Positions 8,494-16,611 of a stretch of DNA of 34,218 nucleotides are shown in pieces. The notes beneath the pieces were generated by a model that saw nothing but the letters and a program-made list of their open reading frames with translations, was not told where the DNA came from and ran no database searches. A program made the position numbers and the translations under genes. The stretch is from a virus. Location: the IMG/VR virus record IMGVR_UViG_3300050821_003002, positions 1-34,218 of that record. One strand, written 5' to 3'. Numbering within the stretch: the first letter of the stretch is position 1; each line of letters opens with the position of its first letter.

Positions 8494-8934
8494 TCAACCT
8501 TTATATCTATCGTCTATTCCACGTTCCTTTATGATATTGGACTGTAGGAACATTAGATCACAGATTGCACAAGCAATATGTGACAATCCTGTAGCAGGAT
8601 CAATTGTTACTCCGCGTTGAAACTCGAAGATGTGGCGCTGCACTTTGGCTATTAACTCCAAATGTGATTTTGGATTTTCTGCCCATCCCCAAGCTCCATG
8701 TTTCTCTTTACCATACATAAGAGCGCGAGACACTTCTTCAAGTGCATCGACCGGCAACATTGTATGGTCTATTTTAATGGTTTTTGACATAGGAATAGGT
8801 TCTGGCTCTACTACAGGTTCAGGCTCCTGCCTTGGAGCAAAAGGTCTCAATAACCTTGGTCTTTCTGCCTCTCGCAATTTTTCCTCAATTGCTCGGGTAG
8901 CATGTTCACCTGCATCGTGCTCTATGAATGTCAT
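8494..8934 (-). CDS. DUF5664-like dATP/dGTP diphosphohydrolase-type protein
   Basis: 146 residues. The C-terminal 95 residues match the pattern I remember for DUF5664 (named dATP/dGTP diphosphohydrolase N-terminal): LPVDALEEVSRALMYGKEKHG, W-W, RH-FEF-RG, IDPATGLSHIACAICDLMFL. It is an all-helical MazG-like fold predicted to hydrolyse purine dNTPs. The first 50 residues are a proline/glutamate-rich linker (EPEPVVEPEP). It follows the SSB-like gene with only 9 bases between, inside the nucleotide-metabolism cluster. Confidence 0.75.
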   Translation of the reverse strand: MTFIEHDAGEHATRAIEEKLREAERPRLLRPFAPRQEPEPVVEPEPIPMSKTIKIDHTMLPVDALEEVSRALMYGKEKHGAWGWAENPKSHLELIAKVQRHIFEFQRGVTIDPATGLSHIACAICDLMFLQSNIIKERGIDDRYKG

Positions 8935-8943
8935 GTCTTCTCC

Positions 8944-9756
8944 TTAGAATGGTATATCCTTATCGTGTGGATCTTTACCTTTAGTACCTTCGATGATTGG
9001 TCCTCTCTCATCATCCTGTGTTGTCTCAATATCAGGACGAACAACATTAGTTCTGATATCTTCGTAGAATGACTTGCATAGTCTAATGAGTTGTTTACTT
9101 GGATCAATATCCATAATTAAATCAGACTTTATTGGTCTAAAAGTAAACCAGTCTCCTTGGTCGTTACCATCGCTGACAATATCCAACTTCCAAGAACGCC
9201 AAAAAAGGGGCGGTTTCCAAAGTTCATTATTAGGAAGTTGCACCACTTCTGTTCTACAGAGAGTTAGCCATTTTCTTGAATGCTTTAAATTAGTTGCCCT
9301 TAATGGGAAGAAAATTCTCTGCCATGAGGCGCCATCATGGATGAGACAATACCACTGTGCTGTTTCTTGGATTATATTACCATTCGATAATACATTCTCA
9401 TTTCTGTCATTTCTAACAGTTTGTTTCAAAATGTTAGCATCGTCTCCATGATTGTTGGCTAAACCGCCTCTATTTTTTGTCCACTCGATATAGTCTGTAG
9501 TAAAATGGCAAGGAATAACAATGACTGATTCTTTATAAATATCACCTGTTGCTACATTACAGAAATCACCAATTTCTGCTCCCTCAATATATTCAGCTTT
9601 TTTCTTCATTACCTGTGGTGATAGTGCTTGTAAAATGACTAAACGCGGAATGAGAACGTCTTTAGCTTTAACGTTCTCAGTTCCCATTGCACCCATGTGC
9701 AACAGTTCATCATCTAACGCTAAACTGCCTTGGGTCGTTGTTTGCACTTCATTCAT
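8944..9756 (-). CDS. SSB-like single-stranded DNA-binding protein with DIPF tail
   Basis: 270 residues. The layout (IPRLVILQALSPQV, YIEGAEIGDFCN, VIVIPCHFTTDYIEW, WKPPLFW, F-P) follows a phage family often annotated as an SSB or recombination-associated protein. The last residues are DPHDKDIPF. A conserved acidic tail ending DDIPF is the protein-interaction tip of bacterial SSB, so this strongly suggests ssDNA binding with partner docking. A GGAG site precedes the ATG. It sits directly upstream of the DUF5664-like and conserved coiled-coil genes and downstream of ligase. Confidence 0.75.
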   Translation of the reverse strand: MNEVQTTTQGSLALDDELLHMGAMGTENVKAKDVLIPRLVILQALSPQVMKKKAEYIEGAEIGDFCNVATGDIYKESVIVIPCHFTTDYIEWTKNRGGLANNHGDDANILKQTVRNDRNENVLSNGNIIQETAQWYCLIHDGASWQRIFFPLRATNLKHSRKWLTLCRTEVVQLPNNELWKPPLFWRSWKLDIVSDGNDQGDWFTFRPIKSDLIMDIDPSKQLIRLCKSFYEDIRTNVVRPDIETTQDDERGPIIEGTKGKDPHDKDIPF

Positions 9757-9766
9757 GTTGAGCTCC

Positions 9767-10912
9767 TTATGAGAAGAGATCTCGTTTAGGCTTGATTATT
9801 TCTTCTAATCCATCAAACATTTCTTCGTGGAATTTAATAGCCACAGGAAATCTCGGAATTCCATCTGGAGTTAATGCTTGATATTTGATAGTTACACTGT
9901 TATATTTTTCTTTATCTTCCAATAGTTGCAAAGTGAATTCTTGTGTCCCAGATATACCTGCTCTGAATTCTCTTCCGTCTCCAAGATGGCAAACAGCTAC
10001 TTTAGCATAGCCACTCCATTGACCTTCTCCCTCTAATATTTCTTTTAGTTCATATTCTTCATCAACAAACTCTTTTCTTTTGAGAAGTTTATCTGAACGT
10101 TTCTGTTCATATTGCACATTGTGGCGCACAATTTGTCCTTCAAATCCGTCCAATAATAATTCTTGATTGTATATATCAAGTTCATCCTCTGTTGTTACGA
10201 ATTTAGTTGGAGTTGCTACTATCATATTTATATTATGATCAAAATTAAATAAATTATCATGTAGATAATCCCATCGTTCCTCAAATATACTATCTGGATT
10301 TTCTAAATCAAACATATCATAAATCCAATATTCTATAAGCTCTGCTGATTCTTCTAGGTCAGCAAACTCAGGTACTGTCTTTTTGGCAAGAGAAATAATT
10401 TTATTAAAATTATCATGCAGATTATGATTATACAATTCTCCATCTAAAATAATTTCAGGATGTTCTTCAAAGAACGCTTTCAATTCACCTTCAATATGAG
10501 GTGTAGAAACAAGTTGTAAATTGGAACGCGACCAAAGTCCATTTACATTCGCTAGGCAGCGCACACCATCTAGTTTAGGTTGAGCAAAGCATGGGCGCTG
10601 CCAACCAATATATTTTTTAGCCAACATTGGTTTAATCAAACTGAAGCGTTGCTCGTTAATATCATCAATGTCTAGTCTGTAATCTATTCTCAATTTTTTA
10701 TTCATCTCAGCTTTAGCATAGAACAATGCTTGATTGTTTATAGTTGATTGTGATCTTAACTCTACTCGTGTCCATTCTGTCGTTTGTATTTGGCCTCCTA
10801 AAGCACCATAATGCGATCTCCAACAGCCTTCCCATTCTCCCTCTCCTACTTCTGCCCACCAAACTCTTGTATTGCCAGAAACATCCCTCTTGTATATACG
10901 ATCCAAAAGCAT
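9767..10912 (-). CDS. ATP-dependent DNA ligase
   Basis: 381 residues. Nucleotidyltransferase motifs: I KLDG (K113 is the probable AMP-accepting lysine), III DGELYNH (157-163), IV EGQIVR (258-263), V LLKRK (276-280), followed by an OB-fold end with EGQWSGYAKVA. The first 80 residues (W-G-A-GGQIQTTEWT) look like a WGR-type domain. It seals nicks in DNA. The C terminus is KPKRDLFS, one of the shared DLF tails. It is the first gene of the long minus-strand replication operon, behind a promoter-like sequence. Confidence 0.93.
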   Translation of the reverse strand: MLLDRIYKRDVSGNTRVWWAEVGEGEWEGCWRSHYGALGGQIQTTEWTRVELRSQSTINNQALFYAKAEMNKKLRIDYRLDIDDINEQRFSLIKPMLAKKYIGWQRPCFAQPKLDGVRCLANVNGLWSRSNLQLVSTPHIEGELKAFFEEHPEIILDGELYNHNLHDNFNKIISLAKKTVPEFADLEESAELIEYWIYDMFDLENPDSIFEERWDYLHDNLFNFDHNINMIVATPTKFVTTEDELDIYNQELLLDGFEGQIVRHNVQYEQKRSDKLLKRKEFVDEEYELKEILEGEGQWSGYAKVAVCHLGDGREFRAGISGTQEFTLQLLEDKEKYNSVTIKYQALTPDGIPRFPVAIKFHEEMFDGLEEIIKPKRDLFS

Positions 10913-10937
10913 ACCACACGCGTCCTTTCTTTCTTTA

Positions 10938-10965
10938 ATCTTACATAGTTCGGGGGAAAAAGCAA
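10938..10965 (-). promoter_or_regulatory. Predicted promoter of the replication operon
   Basis: On the minus strand, TTGCTT (10965-10960) and TAAGAT (10943-10938) are 16 bases apart, with a probable start of transcription about 20 bases before the ligase ATG. The same TTGCTT hexamer occurs in the candidate promoter facing the primase operon. Confidence 0.5.
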
Positions 10966-10982
10966 GCCCTTTTTATATGTAC

Positions 10983-11420
10983 TTATTTTTCATGTGGATT
11001 TCTGACTAACCTATACACTCCAACACTTACTTTTTCAATCATTTTGCTTTCTACTAATCTTGATATAGCATTATTGACTGAACTTTTGCTATATCCTAAA
11101 GCTTCAATATGAGCACCCATAGCATTCCAATTAGCAGTTGAATTCCTAGTCATATATTCAATTAGGAACTCTTTACTTCCTTTTCCACTTGGATGTTTAA
11201 ATGGAGAATGTATTTTCTGTTTCTTTTTTGGTTCTTTAATATGAGAAATAGCTTTATTTTCAGTTATCAACCTTGCTATTGTTGATGGCTGTTTTACTTG
11301 TGGCGCCTCATTAATCTCTTCAATATGAAGATGATCTTCTGGCGGTAGAAGTTTTGCTATTATGCCAAATAGCGTTTGTGACGAGACTGTGAGTTCTACT
11401 TTGTATCTTACCATTTTCAT
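10983..11420 (-). CDS. Winged-helix DNA-binding protein
   Basis: 145 residues. The last 65 (SKEFLIEYMTRN, WNAMGAHIEALGYSKSSVNNAI, RLVESKMIEKVSVGVYRLV) form a winged helix-turn-helix. The middle is basic (KEPKKKQK). It is probably a transcription regulator of the early or replication genes next to it. Six bases separate it from the Cro/CI-type gene, so the two form a regulatory pair. Confidence 0.7.
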   Translation of the reverse strand: MKMVRYKVELTVSSQTLFGIIAKLLPPEDHLHIEEINEAPQVKQPSTIARLITENKAISHIKEPKKKQKIHSPFKHPSGKGSKEFLIEYMTRNSTANWNAMGAHIEALGYSKSSVNNAISRLVESKMIEKVSVGVYRLVRNPHEK

Positions 11421-11426
11421 TCTCCT

Positions 11427-11762
11427 TCACTTTCTCTTCTTGTATTTGTTCATTTGAACAACATGTCTAACTGATGTAGTATGTTGTTTTGGCTGTTCCA
11501 TTTTTGGCACAATCTGTATTGGTATTCCAAAAGGAACAATAGCTCGTTTATAACCCATAGCACGTAATACAGCTTCAATAGTTGCACTTTGTGGTTTTTT
11601 AGTTTTGCCATTAAACCAATTAGATAATGTTTGTGCAGTTACACCAGAATTTTCTTCTATCCATTTATAATTAACACCGCTATCTTGATATACTGTTCTA
11701 ATTTCATCAATTACAGGGTCTTTATCCACGAAATTATAGCTCTTATACGTGAAGCCTGCCAT
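11427..11762 (-). CDS. XRE/Cro-CI-type helix-turn-helix regulator
   Basis: 111 residues with a helix-turn-helix at about 28-60 (YKWIEENSGVTAQTLSNWFN followed by GKTKKPQSATIEAVLRAMG), then a lysine-rich tail. It is transcribed away from the plus-strand primase operon. It probably controls the divergent promoters in the 106 bases between, which contain a perfect 8-base palindrome TTGCGCAA at 11843-11850. Confidence 0.8.
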   Translation of the reverse strand: MAGFTYKSYNFVDKDPVIDEIRTVYQDSGVNYKWIEENSGVTAQTLSNWFNGKTKKPQSATIEAVLRAMGYKRAIVPFGIPIQIVPKMEQPKQHTTSVRHVVQMNKYKKRK

Positions 11763-11811
11763 TTTGTTTTCCTTCTGGGGTTGAGTGAAGTTATACCGTT
11801 TCGATTTGTTC

Positions 11812-11840
11812 TTGCTTTCTTTTTCGTTTTATGCTATCTT
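11812..11840 (+). promoter_or_regulatory. Predicted promoter of the primase operon
   Basis: TTGCTT at 11812-11817 and TATCTT at 11835-11840 have a 17-base spacer, about 29 bases upstream of the first plus-strand start. TTGCGCAA at 11843-11850 lies at the expected transcription start and could be an operator for the adjacent XRE regulator. A TATAAC box on the other strand (about 11791-11796) may serve that regulator. Confidence 0.55.
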
Positions 11841-11868
11841 ACTTGCGCAATAACGAAAAGTAGAAAAG

Positions 11869-12102
11869 ATGCCAGATCTATTTACAGATGAGTACGAACG
11901 TGCAAAAATTAAATGGGAAAAATCTAAAGAGAATTACGATGAGGCTATTCGATTATATGATGCAATTTATATTCTGCTAAAACATCATTATGAAGAACTT
12001 ACCGAGGCATATAAAGAGTTTCATTCTCAACAATCTAAGGCAATTAAAATTGGAAGAAATTTAAGATCAATAAACATTAAATCTATTAGAAAAGGAGAAT
12101 AA
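11869..12102 (+). CDS. Small charged protein with N-terminal DLF
   Basis: 77 residues, helical, rich in Lys and Glu, beginning MPDLFTDEYERAK. The DLF near the end of the chain echoes the terminal peptide of the neighbouring replication proteins. It lies one base before the primase ATG in the same operon, so it may be a replication accessory factor. No family is recognised. Confidence 0.65.
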   Translation: MPDLFTDEYERAKIKWEKSKENYDEAIRLYDAIYILLKHHYEELTEAYKEFHSQQSKAIKIGRNLRSINIKSIRKGE

Positions 12103-12103
12103 G

Positions 12104-13345
12104 ATGGAACTTAACATTCAACAGGCTCTTGAATTCTTAGATATTCTAGAACCTAATGGGCGCCACACAATCGCCTCTGAAGCGCCATTTGGTGGCGTAG
12201 ATAATGGACCTCGATGGGAAGCTGGGCGCACCTTTGAAACGGAACAAAGAGAATTTCTCATAGCTGATATCAAGAAGCGCCAAGCTCGCAAGTCAAATGT
12301 TTATTACAGTGTCAACAAACCTTGCAAGATAACTGAGAGACAAGGTTCTGGAGGAAAGAATAATATTGACGATATTATCGCTATTAGAGCTATGGCATTT
12401 GATATAGACTTTATATCATTTGAAAGAGACAAACAGGCAATTTTAGATTTTATAGATAAAGAACTTGAATTAAAACCTTCATTAGTTATTAATACTGGTG
12501 GAGGATTTCACCTTCTTTATTTACTTGATCCTAGACATAGAACCAGATTATTTAGACATGTGAAAACTGACGAAGAAAGACAAATGAATGAACTTATGAT
12601 TAAGGATCGTAATGTTGTCACTACTTTAGGTCACGATTTTGAGACGATGTTGCGCGCCAAATTCGCTAGTTTCCCAGTTAAAGTAGACAACATGTCCAAC
12701 GTAGATCGTGTAATGCGGTTACCAGGAACGGTAAATTATCCAAAAGCAGAGAAGTTAGCCAAAGGCCAGCTAGTAGCACTAGCACACATAGCCAAAAATT
12801 ATTGTTGTAAATACAACATTCGTGAATTGAGATCAAAAGTGCCAAGTATAATGCAAGTTCGCGCAAATGTGCATAAACAACCATTTATTCCTCGCAAAGA
12901 TTCTAAATGGACAGCTTATAAGAAAGCATTGGCATGTGTAGAATTCATTAGAGACAAAGGATTAGCAGATTCAAATGAATGGTATACGCTTCATGTTATG
13001 CTTCCATTAATAGGAGCTATACATGATGATAACGAAGCAAATCAACTAACTATAGATGAGGCTACAGAGCTATTTTTGGAAGCAGTTTCTGGAGGAGCGC
13101 GCTACGGAACAATGGGGAGAGGTCAAGGCTACTTTATGAGACAATGGAAATCGCACCGCCCAGAATTTCCTAGACAGCATGGAACTAAATCATTAGGAGG
13201 TCTTATTTGGGCAGCAAAGGAGAATGGATTTAAACCGCCGTGGATAGGCGAAGTCATGTGGGAAGAGGATTATTTGAGACAAAAAGAAGAGCTTGAGAGA
13301 CAGAGAGCATCCATCTCTCAAGCTGATAAAGACTTATTCGGGTGA
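12104..13345 (+). CDS. Archaeo-eukaryotic-type primase (PrimPol/RepB-like)
   Basis: 413 residues. The AEP triad is visible: motif I FDIDF (D100, D102), motif II TGGGFH (131-136) and motif III DRVMRLPGTVNYP (201-213). This fold makes primers or acts as a primase-polymerase. The C-terminal half (KALACVEFIRDKG... through RPEFPRQHGTKSLGGL) resembles the PriCT-like region of phage primases. It ends ADKDLFG, a DLF tail. It has a good AAGGAG site. Its last 12 bases overlap the convergent ParB-like gene. Confidence 0.88.
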   Translation: MELNIQQALEFLDILEPNGRHTIASEAPFGGVDNGPRWEAGRTFETEQREFLIADIKKRQARKSNVYYSVNKPCKITERQGSGGKNNIDDIIAIRAMAFDIDFISFERDKQAILDFIDKELELKPSLVINTGGGFHLLYLLDPRHRTRLFRHVKTDEERQMNELMIKDRNVVTTLGHDFETMLRAKFASFPVKVDNMSNVDRVMRLPGTVNYPKAEKLAKGQLVALAHIAKNYCCKYNIRELRSKVPSIMQVRANVHKQPFIPRKDSKWTAYKKALACVEFIRDKGLADSNEWYTLHVMLPLIGAIHDDNEANQLTIDEATELFLEAVSGGARYGTMGRGQGYFMRQWKSHRPEFPRQHGTKSLGGLIWAAKENGFKPPWIGEVMWEEDYLRQKEELERQRASISQADKDLFG

Positions 13346-14260
13346 CTGTTCTTCGTTTACAAATGGCGTTCTTCCTGTTTCAACTTTAGGATAAGATCCT
13401 TGGACACCGATCGGTCTAGATAATGAAGGCCGTTCTGTGATCCAATATCCCCAGTAGCGCAAGATTAACTCTAGTTTCTCCCAAGGACGATAACCTCTCA
13501 TCCTCTTTTCTAATTGTCTTGGACCTAGGCGACTTCTCAATTGAGAGATATGTCCTTCTGGATTTATATCCTCGTTGAAGATGAGTTTATTGAAGAAGAC
13601 CCTCACTCTTTCGATATCAACTCCTTCTGTAGCTGCAATGATAAGATATCCAGCTATTAAAGACCCTTCTCCAAGTTTGTTGGCATCTCCTTGTCCAACA
13701 ATTCTGTTCGCGACATCATCATAAACATGCCTATTGCTAGCATATTTCGCCAAAATATCTTGAACAGTAAGTGTGTCTTTGCCTCCCACAGTCACCTTAC
13801 CTTTTGAGCGAGCTTCTATCAATTGGAGCGCACCAGTTATTGCTGTTCCATGATCAACCTGCATTTCGATTTTGAATCTATCGCCTGCTGATCTAACTTT
13901 ACCCATATCTAAAGTTTTGCGAACTTCGGGCGACAACCCAAATATCATTGTAACTGGGATAAAGATTTTTGAGTTAGTTAGTGCCGCCTTAATGATAGCA
14001 TGTGATCGATGATGACCGTCAAGAAGCATTCCTTCTCTTGAGAATTTGAATGCTTCTCCATTATCTAACCATTGTTCATGTAACATATCACGAGAATAGT
14101 CAGATATTGTTTTAGGAGCTATTGGTCTATTATGTGGATCACTTATCTGAAGAACTTGACGAGCTTTCTCTGCATCATATTCTGGAATTGTCTCCATAAA
14201 CTTCTCAGATTTGCCTCTTTCAAGAAGTTTAATAAGCCACGACATCTCGCTAAATACCAT
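13334..14260 (-). CDS. ParB/sulfiredoxin-fold protein (DGHHR motif)
   Basis: 308 residues. ML-LDGHHRSHAI (about 79-90) is the motif of ParB N-terminal-like domains, which bind or hydrolyse nucleotides and include nucleases. The rest (LSPEVRKTLDMGK, RSAGD, then a long helical region) follows a widespread phage family annotated as ParB-like with unknown substrate. GGAGC precedes the ATG, which shares a base with the upstream stop. The reading frame ends inside the end of the opposite-strand primase gene. Confidence 0.78.
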   Translation of the reverse strand: MVFSEMSWLIKLLERGKSEKFMETIPEYDAEKARQVLQISDPHNRPIAPKTISDYSRDMLHEQWLDNGEAFKFSREGMLLDGHHRSHAIIKAALTNSKIFIPVTMIFGLSPEVRKTLDMGKVRSAGDRFKIEMQVDHGTAITGALQLIEARSKGKVTVGGKDTLTVQDILAKYASNRHVYDDVANRIVGQGDANKLGEGSLIAGYLIIAATEGVDIERVRVFFNKLIFNEDINPEGHISQLRSRLGPRQLEKRMRGYRPWEKLELILRYWGYWITERPSLSRPIGVQGSYPKVETGRTPFVNEEQSPE

Positions 14261-14469
14261 TAGAACAGCTCCTTCTTTGGTTGTATCATAGATAGATGCT
14301 TACACCTATGCCCAGCTGGGCAATCACAATGCATCTCGCCTCCCCAACGTTTTATATGATAAATTTTATCTGGATATTTATAATGCCAATCATCTACTTT
14401 ATATACTATCCAATGATCTTCAGATACTTGAAGAGGGAAATAATTGTAATTTGTTATTATTGATATCAT
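14260..14469 (-). CDS. SWIM-type zinc-finger mini-protein
   Basis: 69 residues. CDCPAGHRCKHL (48-59) is a compact SWIM zinc motif (CxC...CxH), known for binding DNA or protein. It ends PKKELF, close to the DLF tails of the replication proteins. A second SWIM mini-protein lies at 20621-20857. Confidence 0.75.
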   Translation of the reverse strand: MISIITNYNYFPLQVSEDHWIVYKVDDWHYKYPDKIYHIKRWGGEMHCDCPAGHRCKHLSMIQPKKELF

Positions 14470-14483
14470 TTCCCTCTCCTTTC

Positions 14484-14684
14484 TTACTTAGTTATTTTGA
14501 TTATAACATATTGAACTTCTGTACTATCGTTCATTATGTCAGCTTGTGCTTCATCTAATACCATCTCTAGCTTAGATTGCACACCATTTATATGGGTGTC
14601 ATCTATCCAGCTATTAACTTCTGCTGCCGTAAACTCAACATTTTCGACATTTGTCTGATTTATGTTTATTGTCATCCGCGGCAT
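14484..14684 (-). CDS. Hypothetical protein
   Basis: 66 residues, acidic, with no recognised motif. It sits between small genes with spacers of 10-15 bases and is preceded by a GGAG-type site, as expected for a member of this operon. Confidence 0.6.
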   Translation of the reverse strand: MPRMTININQTNVENVEFTAAEVNSWIDDTHINGVQSKLEMVLDEAQADIMNDSTEVQYVIIKITK

Positions 14685-14694
14685 TTGGTTCTCC

Positions 14695-14898
14695 TTAGAG
14701 GATTCTTTCTAGTTCACGTACTACACTTTTGGGTGCTGGTTCTCCATCTTTATCTAAGACCATTATATAATTATTCATATAATAGAATACTGTTATTCCA
14801 TCTTTATCGTATCTATCATAACGTGTATGTTCAATATATTTATAGCCTTTCTTCAATAAGAAAGCATGAAGATTTTTGTTGAACGGAGAAGTTTTCAT
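14695..14898 (-). CDS. Hypothetical protein
   Basis: 67 residues, basic N-terminal half (NLHAFLLKKGYKYIEHTRYDRYDKDG), then a beta-rich stretch. No family is recognised. It is separated by two bases from the next gene upstream. Confidence 0.6.
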   Translation of the reverse strand: MKTSPFNKNLHAFLLKKGYKYIEHTRYDRYDKDGITVFYYMNNYIMVLDKDGEPAPKSVVRELERIL

Positions 14899-14900
14899 TA

Positions 14901-15266
14901 TTATTCTCCGTCTTCGTCTTCGTATTCTCCATTAGCGATTGTTTCTTGCGCGATTTCTTTTAAAATTTCTTTATCAATATCATTTCTTAATCCCCCTTGT
15001 TTTTGCCATTGTTCTACCTTTTCTTTTGATCCCCAACAACCTCCTGGCGCTGCATTGTAGAAAAATTTGACATATGCAACTAATCTTATTATATTTTCAT
15101 CATCTGCTCTGTTGATTGCCTCCTTTAAATCATTTTCTATTATAGCAGTTAAAAATTGACCAGGTTTAACTCCACTTTGTATCCATCTTATTATTCCAGG
15201 ATGCATACGAATTGGAATATGATATCGAGCTAAAGCTACATTTAGTTGGTCTTGGGTAAAGTCCAT
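14901..15266 (-). CDS. Conserved phage hypothetical (PGGCWGS motif)
   Basis: 121 residues. The arrangement IPIRMHPGIIRWI-SG, G-FL-AIIENDLKEAINRAD, VAYVKFFYNAAPGGCWGS and W is one I recognise from many tailed-phage genomes, always unassigned. It has an acidic tail (YEDEDGE). Confidence 0.7.
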   Translation of the reverse strand: MDFTQDQLNVALARYHIPIRMHPGIIRWIQSGVKPGQFLTAIIENDLKEAINRADDENIIRLVAYVKFFYNAAPGGCWGSKEKVEQWQKQGGLRNDIDKEILKEIAQETIANGEYEDEDGE

Positions 15267-15283
15267 TTTGCTACCTCTTTTAG

Positions 15284-15535
15284 TTAGTGACGTGTTTCGT
15301 TTTCATCTTCTATTACGCTTTCGTTATGAAATTTTATTACTGCTGTCATGAAGAGGCGTATTTCCTCATCTTCTAATTGTGATAACATTTGGCCAGCTGC
15401 TTCAGCTAAAGATACCAATAGAAAACGACATTCATCTACATCGTTAGATGATAATTTTTTGGGATATAATTCTTCAACTAACGCATGAAGCCTGCAACGA
15501 AAGCAGGTTTTCTCATCATGTTTGAGCTTCTTCAT
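15284..15535 (-). CDS. Hypothetical protein, CxxC near N terminus
   Basis: 83 residues. CFRCRLHALVEELYP near the start (Cys 11 and 14) could bind metal if paired with the later Cys at 36; the rest is helical and acidic. No family is recognised. It is the first gene after the terminator at 15559-15597. Confidence 0.6.
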   Translation of the reverse strand: MKKLKHDEKTCFRCRLHALVEELYPKKLSSNDVDECRFLLVSLAEAAGQMLSQLEDEEIRLFMTAVIKFHNESVIEDENETRH

Positions 15536-15558
15536 TTTGATTCCTTAAAAAGAGGAAA

Positions 15559-15597
15559 TGGGAGAGGGAACGGAAGGCTAATTCAGACCCTCTCCCA
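15559..15597 (-). terminator. Hairpin with T-rich tail after three-way-junction RNA copy 2
   Basis: On the minus strand TGGGAGAGGG (15597-15588) pairs perfectly with CCCTCTCCCA (15568-15559), followed by TTTCCTCTTTTT. It is a probable intrinsic terminator or attenuator between the RNA element at 15601-15686 and the gene starting at 15535. The other copy at 16570-16609 has the same design with a different stem. Confidence 0.7.
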
Positions 15598-15600
15598 CCC

Positions 15601-15686
15601 TTTGCCTGACTTTCGTCGCTGCTTGTGACGCCAGTTCCTTGATGTGTGCAGGGCGGGGAACCCTCAAGGCTGGTACGTCAGGCAAA
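15601..15686 (-). ncRNA. Unclassified three-way-junction RNA, copy 2
   Basis: Closed by a perfect 10-base stem (TTTGCCTGAC with GTCAGGCAAA). Inside are a stem CCAG-CC...GG-AA-CTGG with CCTTGA/TCAAGG above it and a short stem CGTC/GACG. Read on the minus strand, the conserved junction is GAC-GTA-CCAGCC...GGAACTGG-CG...CG-AAA-GTC. It begins one base after the upstream stop codon and runs into a terminator-like hairpin. The same core occurs at 16612-16712 with different stem sequences. It is not a hammerhead and I cannot match it to a ribozyme or riboswitch class I know. Confidence 0.7.
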
Positions 15687-15687
15687 C

Positions 15688-15909
15688 TTAATATTTAATC
15701 CATGTTGCTTTATCATAATCCTCGACGCGCAACCATGCTTCTGAGTACTGAGCTTCCCATTTTTCTTTTGGATACTCGTGAAACACTCTAGTTCCACATT
15801 CAGGACAGTACATTGGTCTGCGTGGATTAACCCAACAAATCAATATATTGCAACATGGCATTTGCAGCAATCGGAATTGCACATAGTCGTTAGTTGGTTT
15901 TGTCATCAT
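15688..15909 (-). CDS. Small zinc-ribbon protein (CC...CPECG)
   Basis: 73 residues. LLQMPCCNILICWVNPRRPMYCPECG is a motif I recognise from many phages: a CC pair and a CPEC pair make a zinc ribbon. The function is unknown. Its TAA stop directly precedes the three-way-junction RNA. Confidence 0.75.
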   Translation of the reverse strand: MMTKPTNDYVQFRLLQMPCCNILICWVNPRRPMYCPECGTRVFHEYPKEKWEAQYSEAWLRVEDYDKATWIKY

Positions 15910-16168
15910 TAGCTTCCTTATAATATCTTAATGTTTCATCTTTATATTTTTCAATATCATCTTTTCTTACATTAGGCAGATCAGCATCTAATTGATTTGC
16001 TATGTCGCGCAGCATAGCAGGTAATGTCAATACTACTTCAAGTGTAGCTTGACAAGAAAATCCTTCTCCTTGATTACCACCTAAAACTATCACTATCACA
16101 CCTTTAGCTTTGGTGCGCTCCATAACTAGAGTGGCTTCTTCGTCATATTTACCTGGACCCATTGTCAT
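15890..16168 (-). CDS. Conserved phage hypothetical (MGPGKYD family)
   Basis: 92 residues. MGPGKYDEEATLVMERTKAKGVIVIVLGGNQGEGFS with a later LP-MLRDIA-Q matches a small protein common in tailed phages, of unknown function. It overlaps its downstream neighbour by 20 bases and its upstream neighbour by 20 bases. Confidence 0.72.
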   Translation of the reverse strand: MTMGPGKYDEEATLVMERTKAKGVIVIVLGGNQGEGFSCQATLEVVLTLPAMLRDIANQLDADLPNVRKDDIEKYKDETLRYYKEANDDKTN

Positions 16169-16370
16169 TTGTTTCTTCCTTGAAGTAACGTTGTGCTTCC
16201 CACATAGTTATAGTTTGATTATCTTCTGTAATAACACCAAAGCCACCTTTTGATGGCTTTAATAAAACTCCAGTACCTTCTGTAATACCATATTTAAAAA
16301 GTATCTTTTTGATTTGATTATTTATTTCTACATGAGTCGCTTCTCTTACATTACATGTTATCATTGTCAT
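16149..16370 (-). CDS. Hypothetical protein
   Basis: 73 residues. A beta-rich middle (GTGVLLKPSKGGFGVITED) is the only notable feature, and no family is recognised. It is coupled by overlaps on both sides. Confidence 0.6.
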   Translation of the reverse strand: MTMITCNVREATHVEINNQIKKILFKYGITEGTGVLLKPSKGGFGVITEDNQTITMWEAQRYFKEETNDNGSR

Positions 16371-16546
16371 TTTAATACTCCCAAGTGTGGCAATGTCAAG
16401 CTACAAAAATCTTCAACACATTGTTGAATTTCTTGTGCCAACATATCTGTGATTCTTTTTCTATCCTCATCTTTAATCTGTTCATCTTGCAAGAAATGTT
16501 CTGCAAGATCCCAAGATTTGCTATCAACCAATATTTCTCTTGTCAT
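16367..16546 (-). CDS. Conserved small phage protein
   Basis: 59 residues from the ATG at 16546, which has GGAG about 9 bases upstream; a longer frame from 16609 would run through the terminator hairpin and is rejected. SKSWDLAEHFLQDE followed by LAQEIQQCVEDFC is a pattern seen in many small phage proteins without known function. Confidence 0.7.
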   Translation of the reverse strand: MTREILVDSKSWDLAEHFLQDEQIKDEDRKRITDMLAQEIQQCVEDFCSLTLPHLGVLK

Positions 16547-16569
16547 TGTTGCGCTCCATAGAAAGGAAA

Positions 16570-16609
16570 GTGGGAGGGCACCAGTTTTGGTGATCAAACG
16601 CCCTCCCAC
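16570..16609 (-). terminator. Hairpin with T-rich tail after three-way-junction RNA copy 1
   Basis: GTGGGAGGGC (16609-16600) pairs with GCCCTCCCAC (16579-16570) on the minus strand, with ACCA/TGGT pairing inside the loop, and is followed by TTTCCTTTC. It is the same design as the hairpin after copy 2, and the shared GTGGGAG suggests it belongs to the element rather than being an unrelated terminator. Confidence 0.7.
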
Positions 16610-16611
16610 CC

